From NCBI RefSeq assembly GCF_037152535.1, contig NZ_JBBCMA010000004.1, positions 1 to 64,000 of the forward strand: a stretch of DNA of 64,000 nucleotides, given 5' to 3'. How positions within the stretch are numbered: the stretch's first letter is position 1; each line of letters begins with the position of its first letter. This document shows positions 53,996-64,000 of the stretch, in pieces. Below the pieces are notes generated by a model that saw only the letters and a program-made list of their open reading frames with translations, was not told where the DNA came from and searched no databases. This stretch comes from Leclercia sp. AS011 (GTDB taxonomy: Bacteria; Pseudomonadota; Gammaproteobacteria; Enterobacterales; Enterobacteriaceae). The position numbers and the translations under genes were made by a program.

Positions 53996-56374
53996 ATGCT
54001 CAGGAAGGCTTTGTTAGCATGCGCTATCAGTGTGGCATGCACACCCGTCGCTAATGCGGAGAGTGCAGGAAAAGAGCCCGTAGAATTTGACCTTGAAACG
54101 CTTAAATCTTTGGGCATGGATCCCGAGATTTCACGTTATTTTTCGCGTGAAGCTCGATTTTTGCCGGGCAAGCGTTCGGTCACTTTGAAAATCAATGGCG
54201 AAACGCAGGGAAGTATTGTTGTCACCTTTGATAAAACAGGGCAGCTTTGCTTCGATAAATCCTTTATGGAACAGGCGGGTCTGCGCATCCCTGCAAAATA
54301 TGAGGAGGGCTGTTACGACTATATCGCCGACTATCCCGACACACTTGTTACCTTGCTGCCAGCTCAGGGCGTGATTGAACTGGTGCTTCATCAGGATCAA
54401 CTCCAGAGGCAACGTCCCGATGCGGCAGATTTTATTACCGGCGGAACGGCGGGTCTGTTCAATTACTCGATGCTGATGTCCCGCAATAATTTTGACAGCG
54501 GACATTCTGACTATGCGCAATTAACGCTGGATGGTGGCGTCAATTTCAGCGACTGGCTGTTTCGCACCCATCAACTCATTAGCCGTAGCAATGGCAATGT
54601 TAACAGCGAGAACTCCCGGAACTACCTGCAACACACTTTCATGAAGTGGAAAACCACAATGAGAGTAGGTGAGGTGAATATGAATAATCGCCTGCTGGAA
54701 GGGAGCAGTATTTATGGCATTGAGCTGGAGCCTGAAAATGCGCTTTCCGAACCAGAGAGTGCGGTACAGGTCACCGGGATCGCCAGTACCGCGCAGGCAC
54801 GCGTCGAGGTACGTCAGCAAGGCATGCTGATTTACTCCACGCTGGTGCCAGCTGGTCCATTTACGTTAACCAATATCCCCTTACGCAATTTCAGCAGCGA
54901 ACTTAACGTCACTGTCATCGAGACGGATGGTGTTCAGCGCAATTTTATTGTCCCTGCTTCACTGTACAGCCGACGTCTCGGGAGCCCGGCCGGATTCTCT
55001 TTTGCTGCAGGCCGCGTCAGCGATAACTACGCCAAGAGGCCCTGGGTAGCCAGCGTATCGGGTGGCTGGAGGATCGCCCCTACACATAACGTCGGGGGAG
55101 GCGTTGTCATTTCCGATGGCTATCAGGGGCTGGGCATCAGCCTGGATTCCGTGCAGATACCTGGCACATTGCTCTCACTGCAGATAAACCAGTCGGCCGA
55201 TCGCGAGCATTCTCTGCAAGGGCAAAAGTATCAACTGACGGCAAATGTCGCGCTGCCAGCGGATGTAGGATTCACCGCCTCCGTAGCAAAAAAATCCAGT
55301 AACTACAGGGATTTTACGCAGTCCATTGATGACAGCGATATCACCGCTAACAAGTATGAATATTCCGCAGGCGTAAGCTGGAGCAACGCGATTGCAGGAA
55401 GTTTGAGTTCCACCTTCTACGAAACTCAGGCGTACGGTAAGGGCGGCCGTTCGCGATTTATCTCCCTGAACTGGGGGAAAAGCTTTAAGGGATTCTCCCT
55501 TTCCGCCAGCTGGCAGCGTCAGCTCAGCGCGGGCGATAAGAATAACGATAATGACGATATGATTTACGTGAACCTCTCTGTTCCGTTTAGCCGAAATTCA
55601 CTCAACGCCTATTCTCGTCACAGTAATGGTCAGGATCGCTATGGTTTAACGACGGCGGGCCAGATGACGGAGAATTCAACCTATAACCTTGCCGCAGAGC
55701 GTGATGCGCAGCAGCGTGATAACAGCTTTGCCGCCGGGATAAACAGTAACTTGCATTACACCCAGCTAAGTCTGAACGCCAGCACCAACGGCAGCCATAA
55801 CAACAGCTATGCCGGTTCGTTACAGGGCGGTGTCGTGGCGCACCGCAGCGGTATCACGTTCTCACCCCTGGCCGTCCATGAAACCTTTGCCATCGCACAG
55901 CTTGATAGTCCCGTCCCGGGAGTTCGACTGGACACGCCACAGGGGCCGACCTGGACCGATTTTCGGGGACAGGCGGTGATACCGGCAGTGAATGAGTGGA
56001 AAAACTCCCTGGTTGAAATCCGCACCGATACCTTGCCGCAGAACATGGATATAGGTAACGGCACGCGACTGCTCAAACAGGCGAAGGGATCTGTGGGGCA
56101 GGTGCATTTTGGTACGCTCACCAGCCGTCGGGTGCTACTGACTGTCACAACAGCTGATGGGAAACCGCTGCCGAAAAGTGTGGTGATTACCGATGTCGAT
56201 GGCAATTACCTGACAACCTCGGTGGATGATGGGGTTGTCTTTTTAACTCACGCGGAAGAGGTACGGGAATTGCTGGCCAGACTGGAAAGTGGGATCTGTC
56301 GAGTGACATTTGCATTACCGCCAGAACCGGCAGCGGAGACCTTTTATGAGCGTGCCGGAGGGATATGCAAATGA
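53996..56374 (+). CDS. yhcD: Outer-membrane fimbrial usher, YhcD-like
   Basis: A 792-aa outer-membrane pore that assembles and secretes the fimbria. The signal peptide ends at ANA-E (about residue 21). The N-terminal periplasmic domain, the beta-barrel with the plug region (about 200-320) and the C-terminal domains with paired cysteines (SGICRV, GGICK) fit the FimD/PapC family. Length equals E. coli YhcD (793) within one residue. The stop overlaps the next gene as ATGA. Confidence 0.87.
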   Translation: MLRKALLACAISVACTPVANAESAGKEPVEFDLETLKSLGMDPEISRYFSREARFLPGKRSVTLKINGETQGSIVVTFDKTGQLCFDKSFMEQAGLRIPAKYEEGCYDYIADYPDTLVTLLPAQGVIELVLHQDQLQRQRPDAADFITGGTAGLFNYSMLMSRNNFDSGHSDYAQLTLDGGVNFSDWLFRTHQLISRSNGNVNSENSRNYLQHTFMKWKTTMRVGEVNMNNRLLEGSSIYGIELEPENALSEPESAVQVTGIASTAQARVEVRQQGMLIYSTLVPAGPFTLTNIPLRNFSSELNVTVIETDGVQRNFIVPASLYSRRLGSPAGFSFAAGRVSDNYAKRPWVASVSGGWRIAPTHNVGGGVVISDGYQGLGISLDSVQIPGTLLSLQINQSADREHSLQGQKYQLTANVALPADVGFTASVAKKSSNYRDFTQSIDDSDITANKYEYSAGVSWSNAIAGSLSSTFYETQAYGKGGRSRFISLNWGKSFKGFSLSASWQRQLSAGDKNNDNDDMIYVNLSVPFSRNSLNAYSRHSNGQDRYGLTTAGQMTENSTYNLAAERDAQQRDNSFAAGINSNLHYTQLSLNASTNGSHNNSYAGSLQGGVVAHRSGITFSPLAVHETFAIAQLDSPVPGVRLDTPQGPTWTDFRGQAVIPAVNEWKNSLVEIRTDTLPQNMDIGNGTRLLKQAKGSVGQVHFGTLTSRRVLLTVTTADGKPLPKSVVITDVDGNYLTTSVDDGVVFLTHAEEVRELLARLESGICRVTFALPPEPAAETFYERAGGICK

Positions 56375-56901
56375 AATACCGCGTAGCGCTACTGATGGCG
56401 CTGGCCTTGTCGTTTAACGTTAAAAGTGAATGCCAGCTTATGACCAGTCAACAGACTGTCTCCTATGGCACGCTCAGCGCCGCTGAACGCCAGGCGGCAA
56501 AAGAGCAGGATGTCGAACTTCCGGAAAGGCATCTGCAACTGACGGTCAACTGTGACAAACCGCAGCGTGTGCGGCTTTTTTTCAGCAGTTCGTTGCCGAA
56601 AAATAACGCCTTTGCTTTCGGGTCTGAGGGAAGGATGAAGGTCACGGCGATGAACGCAGTGGTTGATGACCGTGAGGTGTTATTAACCCCCGTGCGGTTG
56701 CCTGAGAGCGCGATTACCAACGCGGGCAACAACAGGATGGCGGTGACGCTGGATGAAGGTGCCGCATTTGTCGCAGGCGATGAAGTCAGCGGTCAGCATT
56801 TTTCCCTCACGCTTGCGGTAAGCTCTTACTTCAAAAATCAGCCGGTTACTGAAAAGATGACCTATCGCGGTAACTTACAGATACGGGTCGATGCACAATG
56901 A
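56371..56901 (+). CDS. Secreted protein of the fimbrial operon, YhcE position
   Basis: A 176-aa protein with a signal peptide (MKYRVALLMALALSFNVKS). Mature features are ECQLMTSQQTVSYGTL and LTVNCDKPQRVRLFF, whose cysteines could form a disulfide. It ends YRGNLQIRVDAQ. GGAGGG is 8 bases before the ATG at 56371, which overlaps the usher stop. It sits where E. coli has yhcE. It may be a minor or tip subunit, but nothing in the sequence proves this. Confidence 0.72.
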   Translation: MKYRVALLMALALSFNVKSECQLMTSQQTVSYGTLSAAERQAAKEQDVELPERHLQLTVNCDKPQRVRLFFSSSLPKNNAFAFGSEGRMKVTAMNAVVDDREVLLTPVRLPESAITNAGNNRMAVTLDEGAAFVAGDEVSGQHFSLTLAVSSYFKNQPVTEKMTYRGNLQIRVDAQ

Positions 56902-57599
56902 AAAAACTGATTTTCGGTGCGTTAAGTCTTCTGCTCAGCCTGTCGGTTTATGCCAATGACAGGGTAAGTATTCATTTCGAAGTCACGGCTGAAGCGGCCG
57001 CCTGTACCCCGACACTGAGTAATAATGGGGTTGCTGATTACGGGACGAACCATGTCTCATCGCTATTGCCGCATGCGTTTACGCAATTAGGCCCGCGCGA
57101 TATCACGCTAAGTATTCAGTGTGAATCCGCCACCTCAGTAGCCATTACCGCAAGGGATTCACGCAGCAGCTCGATGGTATCGGGCAAGGACGATCGTCAT
57201 GAAGAGGGGGCGCGCTTTCAGATTAATGGCGGCGGGTACGTGAGCGATAAAACACGGCTCTTTGGGCTTGGGTTTACCGCTGAAAACAAACCCATCGGCA
57301 GCTATGCCATACAGATAGTGGCGGATGGCGTTGTCGCGGTCGAGGGGGAGCAGCAGGTCAATGTCGATATTGGCGGCGCAGCCAGTAAAGAGGGGCCCTG
57401 GACGATATCCACATTGTTGCCATTACCTGCCAATCAGGACTACTTCTATACGTTTATGAAGAAGGGGACGTCTGAACCTCAACCGATAACTCACGCAAAT
57501 GTTCCGCTGCAAATCAGCGCCACAGTTGCGAATAAGCTGAACAGCAGTCAGACGATTACGTTAGATGGCAGTGCGGTGATCAGTCTTGTTTATCTGTAA
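56898..57599 (+). CDS. yhcF: DUF1120 fimbrial protein, YhcF-like
   Basis: A 233-aa secreted protein paralogous to the first gene of the operon: signal peptide ending near VYA-N, AACTPTLSNNGVADYG, ITLSIQCESATSVAITARDSRSSS, and the C-terminus LDGSAVISLVYL. It is probably a second, minor structural subunit. Its ATG overlaps the stop of the previous gene (ATGA). E. coli YhcF occupies this place. Confidence 0.8.
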   Translation: MKKLIFGALSLLLSLSVYANDRVSIHFEVTAEAAACTPTLSNNGVADYGTNHVSSLLPHAFTQLGPRDITLSIQCESATSVAITARDSRSSSMVSGKDDRHEEGARFQINGGGYVSDKTRLFGLGFTAENKPIGSYAIQIVADGVVAVEGEQQVNVDIGGAASKEGPWTISTLLPLPANQDYFYTFMKKGTSEPQPITHANVPLQISATVANKLNSSQTITLDGSAVISLVYL

Positions 57600-57600
57600 A

Positions 57601-57628
57601 AAAGCCAGCGGAGGAACCCGCTGGCTTT
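57601..57628. terminator. Terminator between fimbrial operon and gltBD
   Basis: AAAGCCAGCG pairs exactly with CGCTGGCTTT over an 8-base loop. On the minus strand (gltD side) a T run follows, from the As at 57597-57600, so it mainly ends gltBD. It also lies directly after the last fimbrial stop. A second palindrome GGTGTAA-AAAA-TTACACC (57633-57650) contains the gltD stop. Confidence 0.85.
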
Positions 57629-57643
57629 AAATGGTGTAAAAAA

Positions 57644-59071
<1,428 letters not shown>

Positions 59072-62000
59072 TTACTGCGCCTGCACACGCAGCTCTGCTG
59101 CGCTACGACTACGGTGACCCAACAGGGCTTTAACATCGCTGGACTTCGGTTTAACCAGCGCGAATTTCGCAGAGAACGCCGGCCAGTTGGCCAGGATCTC
59201 TTCGCCGCGCACGGAACCGGTGTGGTGCACGTGCTCGGTGATTAAACCACGCAGGTGTTCTTCGTGGATGGCCAGCGAATCAACATCCAGCACTTCCACC
59301 AGCTCCGGGTTCACGCGTTTACGGAAGTCACCGCTTTCGTCCAGGACATAGGCGAAACCACCGGTCATACCTGCCCCGAAGTTCACGCCGGTTTTACCCA
59401 GCACGCAGACAATCCCACCGGTCATGTATTCACAGCCGTTATCGCCGATACCTTCTACCACGGTGATGGCACCGGAGTTACGCACTGCGAAACGCTCACC
59501 TGCACGACCCGCGGCAAACAGGCGACCCCCGGTGGCACCGTACAGACAGGTGTTACCGATGATGCTGGCATCGCAGCTGCGGAACGCAGAGCCGACCGGA
59601 GGACGCACCGCCAGCAGACCGCCCGCCATACCTTTACCGACGTAGTCGTTGGCATCGCCGGTCAGGTACAGCTCAACGCCGCCGGCGTTCCACACGCCGA
59701 AGCTCTGACCCGCGGTGCCGCTGAAGTGCGCGGTAATCGGATCCGCCGCCAGACCCTGGTCACCGTGGGTCTGCGCAATGTAGCCCGAGAGCGTTGCGCC
59801 GACGGAACGGTCGGTGTTGCGGATATCAAACCAGAAGGTTTTGCTCTGTTTGTCATCCACAAACGGCTTAGCCTGCTGCAACAGCTGGGCGTTCAGCACG
59901 CCATTGTCGAACGGCGGGTTGTTCTCGGTGCAGTACACCGCTTTGCCCGGATGCGGTTCAGCCGTTTCCAGCAGGCGGGACAGCTTCAGGTTCTGCTGCT
60001 TAGCCGTGAACCCTTCCAGCTCTTTCAGCAGGTCGGTACGGCCAATCAGATCCACCAGACGCGTCACGCCCAGCTGCGCCATCAGCTCGCGGGTTTCGCG
60101 GGCGATAAAGTCAAAGTAGTTAGTCACTTTGAACGGCAGGCCGTGGTAGTGGTTCTTACGCAGCTTCTCATCCTGGGTAGCAACACCCGTCGCGCAGTTG
60201 TTCAGGTGACAAATACGCAGGTATTTACAGCCCAGCGCCACCATCGGGCCGGTACCAAAGCCAAAGCTCTCTGCACCCAGAATCGCCGCTTTGATGATGT
60301 CGAGGCCGGTTTTCAGACCGCCATCCACCTGCAGACGGATCTTGTGACGCAGGCCGTTAGCCACCAGCGCCTGCTGGGTTTCCACCAGGCCCAGTTCCCA
60401 CGGACAGCCCGCATATTTCACCGAGGAGAGCGGGCTTGCGCCGGTGCCGCCGTCGTAGCCGGCGATGGTGATCAGATCCGCATAGGCTTTTGCCACGCCG
60501 GTGGCGATAGTGCCCACGCCCGGTTCGGAAACCAGCTTCACGGAGATCATCGCTTTTGGGTTGACCTGTTTCAGGTCGAAAATCAGCTGCGCCAAGTCCT
60601 CGATAGAGTAGATATCGTGGTGCGGCGGCGGGGAGATCAGCGTCACGCCCGGCACCGAGTAGCGCAGTTTGGCGATGTACGGGGTGACTTTATCTCCCGG
60701 TAACTGACCGCCTTCACCCGGTTTCGCACCCTGGGCGACTTTAATCTGAATCACGTCGGCGTTGACCAGGTACGCCGGGGTCACACCGAAGCGGCCGGAA
60801 GCGACCTGCTTGATGCGCGACACTTTATTCGTGCCGTAGCGCGCCGGATCTTCACCGCCTTCGCCGGAGTTAGAGTTTCCGCCGATGCTGTTCATCGCTT
60901 CAGCCAGCGCCTCGTGGGCCTCCGGGCTCAGCGCGCCGATAGACATCGCGGCGGTATCAAAGCGTTTGAACAGTTCTGACGCCGGTTCAACATCTTTGAT
61001 GCTGACCGCAGTATCGCCCGGGTTCACCGCCAGCAGATCGCGCAGCGTGGCCGCCGGACGGTTGTTCACCAGCTCGGCGTACTGCTGATAATCGCTGTAC
61101 TCACCGCTCTGAACGGCCTGTTGCAGGGTGCGCACCACGTCCGGGTTATAGGCGTGATATTCACCGCCGTGGACATACTTCAGCTGTCCGCCCTGATCCA
61201 GCGGCTTACGTGCCAGCCAGGCGCGTTTAGAGAGGTTCAGCAGATCCTGCTGGAAGTCGCTAAAGCCCGCCCCGCCGATACGGCTGATTACGCCCTGGAA
61301 GCAGAGGTCGGCAACATCGTCATGCAGACCGACGGCTTCGAACAGCTTCGAGCAGCGGTAGGAAGCGATAGTCGAGATGCCCATCTTGGACATGATCTTG
61401 TACAGACCTTTGTTGATGCCGTTACGGTAGTTCAGCATCACGGTACGGTAATCTTTGTCGATGGCCTGACCGTCAACCAGTTTGGCCAGCGTTTCGTAGG
61501 CCAGATACGGGTAGATCGCCGTCGCACCGAAGCCCAGCAGCACCGCGAAGTGGTGCGGGTCACGCGCGCTTGCGGTTTCCACAATGATGTTGGCGTCGCA
61601 GCGCAGGCTCTTGTCGACCAGACGGGTCTGGATAGCCCCGACGGCCATTGGCGCGGGCACCGGCAGGCGGTTCTTCGCAATGTTGCGGTCGGACAGCACC
61701 AGCAGCACGGTACCGTTACGTACCATCTGTTCCGCTTTGTCACACAGCGCATGCACCGTCTCTTCGAGGGTCGCTTCGGTCACGTCGAAGGTAATATCGA
61801 GCGTGTCGGCGCGGTAGTGCTCCTCTTGCATGGTGGTGAGCTGTTTAAAATCGGAGTACAGCAGGATCGGCGACTTAAAGGTCAGACGGTGGGCCTGGCC
61901 TTCGGCTTCGCAGAAGACGTTCATCTCACGACCGATGCTGGTGGCCAGCGACATCACGTGGGCTTCACGCAGCGGATCGATTGGCGGGTTGGTCACCTGC

Positions 62001-63532
62001 GCGAACTGCTGACGGAAGTAATCGTAAATAATACGCGGCTGGCTGGAGAGCACGGCAAACGGGGTATCATCCCCCATGGAGCCGACCGCTTCCTGGCCGT
62101 TTTCACCCAACACGCGGATAACGGAGTCCAGCTCTTCCGCGCTGTAGTTAAACTGTTTCTGGTAGCTGGCGAGAGTATCATCATCCAGCTCGCGGCTGCC
62201 CACGTCCTGATCCGGCAGATCTTCAAACGGCACCAGACGGCGAACGTTTTTCTCCATCCACTCTTTATACGGATGACGGCTTTTCAGATCGTTGTCGGTT
62301 TCTGCGGAGTGCAGGATACGACCGACGCGGGTGTCGATCACCATCAGCTCGCCTGGTCCTACGCGGCCTTTTTCGACCACTTCGTCAGGCTGGTAATCCC
62401 AGATCCCCACTTCCGAGGCGCAGGTGATCAGCTTGTCTTTGGTGATAACGTAGCGCGCCGGGCGCAGGCCGTTACGGTCGAGGTTACAGGCCGCAAAGCG
62501 CCCGTCGGACATCACGATACCGGCCGGACCATCCCACGGCTCCATGTGCATGGAGTTAAAGTCGAAGAAGGAACGCAGCTCAGGATCCATATCCGGGTTG
62601 TTCTGCCAGGCTGGCGGAACCAGCAGGCGCATGGCACGCACGATATCCATCCCGCCGGCCAGCAGCAGTTCCAGCATGTTATCCATTGAGCTGGAGTCAG
62701 AGCCGGTTTCGTTGACGAACGGCGCGGCATCGTGCAGGTCAGGGATCAGCGGGGTCTGGAATTTATAGGTACGGGCGCGTGCCCACTGGCGGTTACCGGT
62801 GATGGTGTTGATCTCGCCGTTGTGCGCCAGATAGCGGAACGGCTGAGCCAGCGGCCAGCGTGGTACGGTGTTGGTGGAGAAGCGCTGGTGGAACAGGCAG
62901 ATGGCCGATTCCAGACGCAGGTCCGCCAGGTCCAGGTAGAAGCGCGGCAGGTCAGCCGGCATACACAGACCTTTATAGATGTTCACCAGGTTCGAGAGGC
63001 TACAGACGTAGAACTCTTTATCGTCCTGGAGACGTTTTTCAATGCGGCGGCGAGCAATAAACAGGCGGCGTTCCATATCACGTGGACGCCAGCCCGCAGG
63101 CGCATTAACGAAAATCTGTTCAATACGAGGCAGCGAGGAGAGGGCGATTTCACCGAGTACCCCTTCGTTGGTGGGCACATCGCGCCAGCCGACGATAGAC
63201 AGGGTTTCGCGTTGAAGTTCTTCTTCGACGATGCGGCGTGAGACGGCGGCTTTTTCCGCGTCCTGGTTCAGGAACAGCATGCCGACAGCGTAGTTTTTGG
63301 CTAAACGCCAGCCGCGCTCTTCCGCCACGATGCGAAAGAAACGATCCGGTTTTTGCAGCAGCAGACCGCAACCGTCGCCGGTTTTACCATCCGCAAGGAT
63401 AGCGCCACGGTGCTGCATACGGGCCAGTGCGTGTATAGCGGTACGCACTACCTTGTGGCTAGGTTCGCCTTCTATGTGGGCGATCAGGCCGAAACCACAG
63501 TTATCCTTCTCAAGGGATTTATCGTACAACAT
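59072..63532 (-). CDS. gltB: Glutamate synthase large subunit
   Basis: Makes two glutamates from glutamine and 2-oxoglutarate. It is 1486 aa. The propeptide MLYDKSLEKDN is cleaved to expose Cys12, the amidotransferase nucleophile (CGFGLIAH). Central and FMN-binding domains follow, with SGEGGEDPARYG. The 3Fe-4S cysteines are in RICHLNNCATG, and the C-terminal beta-helix is glycine-rich. The ATG at 63532 has GGGGAGG 9 bases upstream. The frame continues 21 codons further, but that part is not conserved with GltB here. Confidence 0.98.
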   Translation of the reverse strand: MLYDKSLEKDNCGFGLIAHIEGEPSHKVVRTAIHALARMQHRGAILADGKTGDGCGLLLQKPDRFFRIVAEERGWRLAKNYAVGMLFLNQDAEKAAVSRRIVEEELQRETLSIVGWRDVPTNEGVLGEIALSSLPRIEQIFVNAPAGWRPRDMERRLFIARRRIEKRLQDDKEFYVCSLSNLVNIYKGLCMPADLPRFYLDLADLRLESAICLFHQRFSTNTVPRWPLAQPFRYLAHNGEINTITGNRQWARARTYKFQTPLIPDLHDAAPFVNETGSDSSSMDNMLELLLAGGMDIVRAMRLLVPPAWQNNPDMDPELRSFFDFNSMHMEPWDGPAGIVMSDGRFAACNLDRNGLRPARYVITKDKLITCASEVGIWDYQPDEVVEKGRVGPGELMVIDTRVGRILHSAETDNDLKSRHPYKEWMEKNVRRLVPFEDLPDQDVGSRELDDDTLASYQKQFNYSAEELDSVIRVLGENGQEAVGSMGDDTPFAVLSSQPRIIYDYFRQQFAQVTNPPIDPLREAHVMSLATSIGREMNVFCEAEGQAHRLTFKSPILLYSDFKQLTTMQEEHYRADTLDITFDVTEATLEETVHALCDKAEQMVRNGTVLLVLSDRNIAKNRLPVPAPMAVGAIQTRLVDKSLRCDANIIVETASARDPHHFAVLLGFGATAIYPYLAYETLAKLVDGQAIDKDYRTVMLNYRNGINKGLYKIMSKMGISTIASYRCSKLFEAVGLHDDVADLCFQGVISRIGGAGFSDFQQDLLNLSKRAWLARKPLDQGGQLKYVHGGEYHAYNPDVVRTLQQAVQSGEYSDYQQYAELVNNRPAATLRDLLAVNPGDTAVSIKDVEPASELFKRFDTAAMSIGALSPEAHEALAEAMNSIGGNSNSGEGGEDPARYGTNKVSRIKQVASGRFGVTPAYLVNADVIQIKVAQGAKPGEGGQLPGDKVTPYIAKLRYSVPGVTLISPPPHHDIYSIEDLAQLIFDLKQVNPKAMISVKLVSEPGVGTIATGVAKAYADLITIAGYDGGTGASPLSSVKYAGCPWELGLVETQQALVANGLRHKIRLQVDGGLKTGLDIIKAAILGAESFGFGTGPMVALGCKYLRICHLNNCATGVATQDEKLRKNHYHGLPFKVTNYFDFIARETRELMAQLGVTRLVDLIGRTDLLKELEGFTAKQQNLKLSRLLETAEPHPGKAVYCTENNPPFDNGVLNAQLLQQAKPFVDDKQSKTFWFDIRNTDRSVGATLSGYIAQTHGDQGLAADPITAHFSGTAGQSFGVWNAGGVELYLTGDANDYVGKGMAGGLLAVRPPVGSAFRSCDASIIGNTCLYGATGGRLFAAGRAGERFAVRNSGAITVVEGIGDNGCEYMTGGIVCVLGKTGVNFGAGMTGGFAYVLDESGDFRKRVNPELVEVLDVDSLAIHEEHLRGLITEHVHHTGSVRGEEILANWPAFSAKFALVKPKSSDVKALLGHRSRSAAELRVQAQ

Positions 63533-63533
63533 A

Positions 63534-63623
63534 TCAGTGAACCTCCCCAGGCTCTTCGGGACTTCTCTCTGGACCGTGGCGCACAGGCACAGCAAGAGCG
63601 CGGCGACGGGGTTTGCGTGTCAT
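63534..63623 (-). CDS. Possible 29-codon leader ORF of gltB
   Basis: Encodes a basic, Pro/Arg-rich peptide (MTRKPRRRALAVPVRH...EPGEVH) and stops with TGA one base before the gltB ATG (TGATATG). The gltB Shine-Dalgarno sequence lies inside its last codons. It resembles the N-terminal extension once annotated for E. coli GltB, as I recall it, but here is in another frame. It could be a translated leader coupling into gltB, or fortuitous. Confidence 0.35.
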   Translation of the reverse strand: MTRKPRRRALAVPVRHGPERSPEEPGEVH

Positions 63624-63721
63624 ACGCGTACCTCGCATTCGCCCTCTTAATATCCTTTTCGCACAGGTCAAACAAGTTTGAGGACTTGCTTCAGAGGGAA
63701 TCTCAACTACTGCATAAATAT

Positions 63722-63740
63722 GATGAGCAGGCTGCTCATC
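63722..63740 (-). other. Hairpin in the gltB leader
   Basis: GATGAGCA and TGCTCATC form a perfect 8-bp stem on a GGC loop, about 20 bases after the predicted transcription start. It has no T run. It could stabilise the 5' end of the mRNA or be a protein target. Confidence 0.5.
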
Positions 63741-63763
63741 CAGAAAGCTTCCAGCGGATTTCC

Positions 63764-63792
63764 AACTTATCGGGAATCCGTACACAGGTCAA
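63764..63792 (-). promoter_or_regulatory. gltBD promoter
   Basis: On the minus strand: -35 TTGACC (63787-63792), 17 bases, -10 TAAGTT (63764-63769). Transcription would start near 63757, leaving a leader of about 225 nt. The DNA upstream (63793-63860) is AT-rich, as expected for the Lrp and IHF control known in E. coli; those sites were not resolved individually. Confidence 0.7.
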
Positions 63793-63903
63793 ATGGCAAT
63801 CTTATTTATACAAAAATGTGCTAAAGGAAGGTTATCATTCTGATTTAATTAATTATTTACCGCGTTTCACATCCCTGTAACCTTGCTGTGGGCTTTAGAC
63901 TAG

Positions 63904-63919
63904 TGTGATCTGACTCACT
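63904..63919. promoter_or_regulatory. CRP-binding site upstream of gltB
   Basis: TGTGATCTGACTCACT matches TGTGA-N6-TCACA with one change in the second half site. It is centred about 155 bases upstream of the gltB start point. CRP control of gltBDF is reported in E. coli. It could equally serve a divergent gene beyond the window (yhcC in E. coli order). Confidence 0.65.
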
Positions 63920-64000
63920 ATATGAAAGCGGTATTATCGCTGTAGGATGCTAAATAGTGCGATTTAAGCAGGATTTAATGCCGTCATGGGGATAAAGCCC

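Noticed and set aside
61121..62689. 522-codon open frame on the plus strand opposite gltB, and similar long frames opposite accC (18454-19641), rng (29589-30590) and gltB (59255-60703)
   Set aside because: They are mirror frames of highly conserved, codon-biased GC-rich genes, have no ribosome-binding site or recognisable domain, and their composition follows the opposite strand.

Overview
The window is a stretch of enterobacterial chromosome (about 55% G+C, dense single-copy housekeeping genes). Gene content and order follow the Escherichia coli 72-73 minute region from the rrnD end to gltB, read in reverse. Protein sequences look closest to the Enterobacter / Leclercia / Lelliottia group. 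The genus cannot be fixed by reading alone. No tRNA, insertion sequence, prophage, CRISPR array or recognisable defence island was found.

Layout. 1-206: 3' end of an rRNA operon (5S rRNA lacking its first bases) and its terminator. 215-5008: polar amino-acid ABC transporter yhdWXYZ behind a clear sigma-54 promoter and NtrC site, plus lipoprotein yhdV. 5328-10632: RND pump acrEF and divergent TetR regulator acrS. 10647-12728: an MHYT-GGDEF-EAL protein that E. coli K-12 lacks here. 12856-14506: yhdU and the dusB-fis operon. 14837-15577: alpha-carbonic anhydrase. 15712-18309: yhdT-panF-prmA, with an 18-bp in-frame duplication in prmA. 18418-22558: msrP-msrQ and aroQ-accB-accC. 22636-25734: acuI and csrD. 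26014-36057: mreBCD-yhdE-rng-yhdP-tldD. 36095-40312: aaeR and aaeXAB. 40400-43729: an extra aldehyde dehydrogenase, yhcO, two tandem YhcN-type proteins and argR. 44134-49546: mdh, degS, degQ, zapG, zapE. 49839-52123: rplM-rpsI and sspA-sspB. 52451-57599: a chaperone-usher fimbrial operon of the gltF/yhcADEF type, convergent with gltBD. 57644-64000: gltD, gltB and the gltB promoter region.

How the genes work together. Nitrogen assimilation brackets the window: an Ntr-type amino-acid importer at one end, and glutamate synthase with a CRP-like site upstream at the other. Cell-shape and envelope functions (mreBCD, yhdP, zapG, zapE, degS, degQ, the fimbriae, AcrEF) and growth-rate control (fis, csrD, rplM-rpsI, sspAB) fill the middle. 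Against the E. coli K-12 map as I remember it, yhdJ and the nan/dcuD block are missing. msrPQ, the carbonic anhydrase, the MHYT protein, the aldehyde dehydrogenase and a second yhcN are extra. The fimbrial operon is inverted relative to gltBD.

I found no convincing wholly new system. The best leads are the Shine-Dalgarno-sequestering hairpin in front of msrP, the fimbrial operon with GltF-like putative pilins and a chaperone lacking the usual anchor residues, the MHYT c-di-GMP protein beside AcrEF, the prmA duplication, and the leader ORF of gltB.
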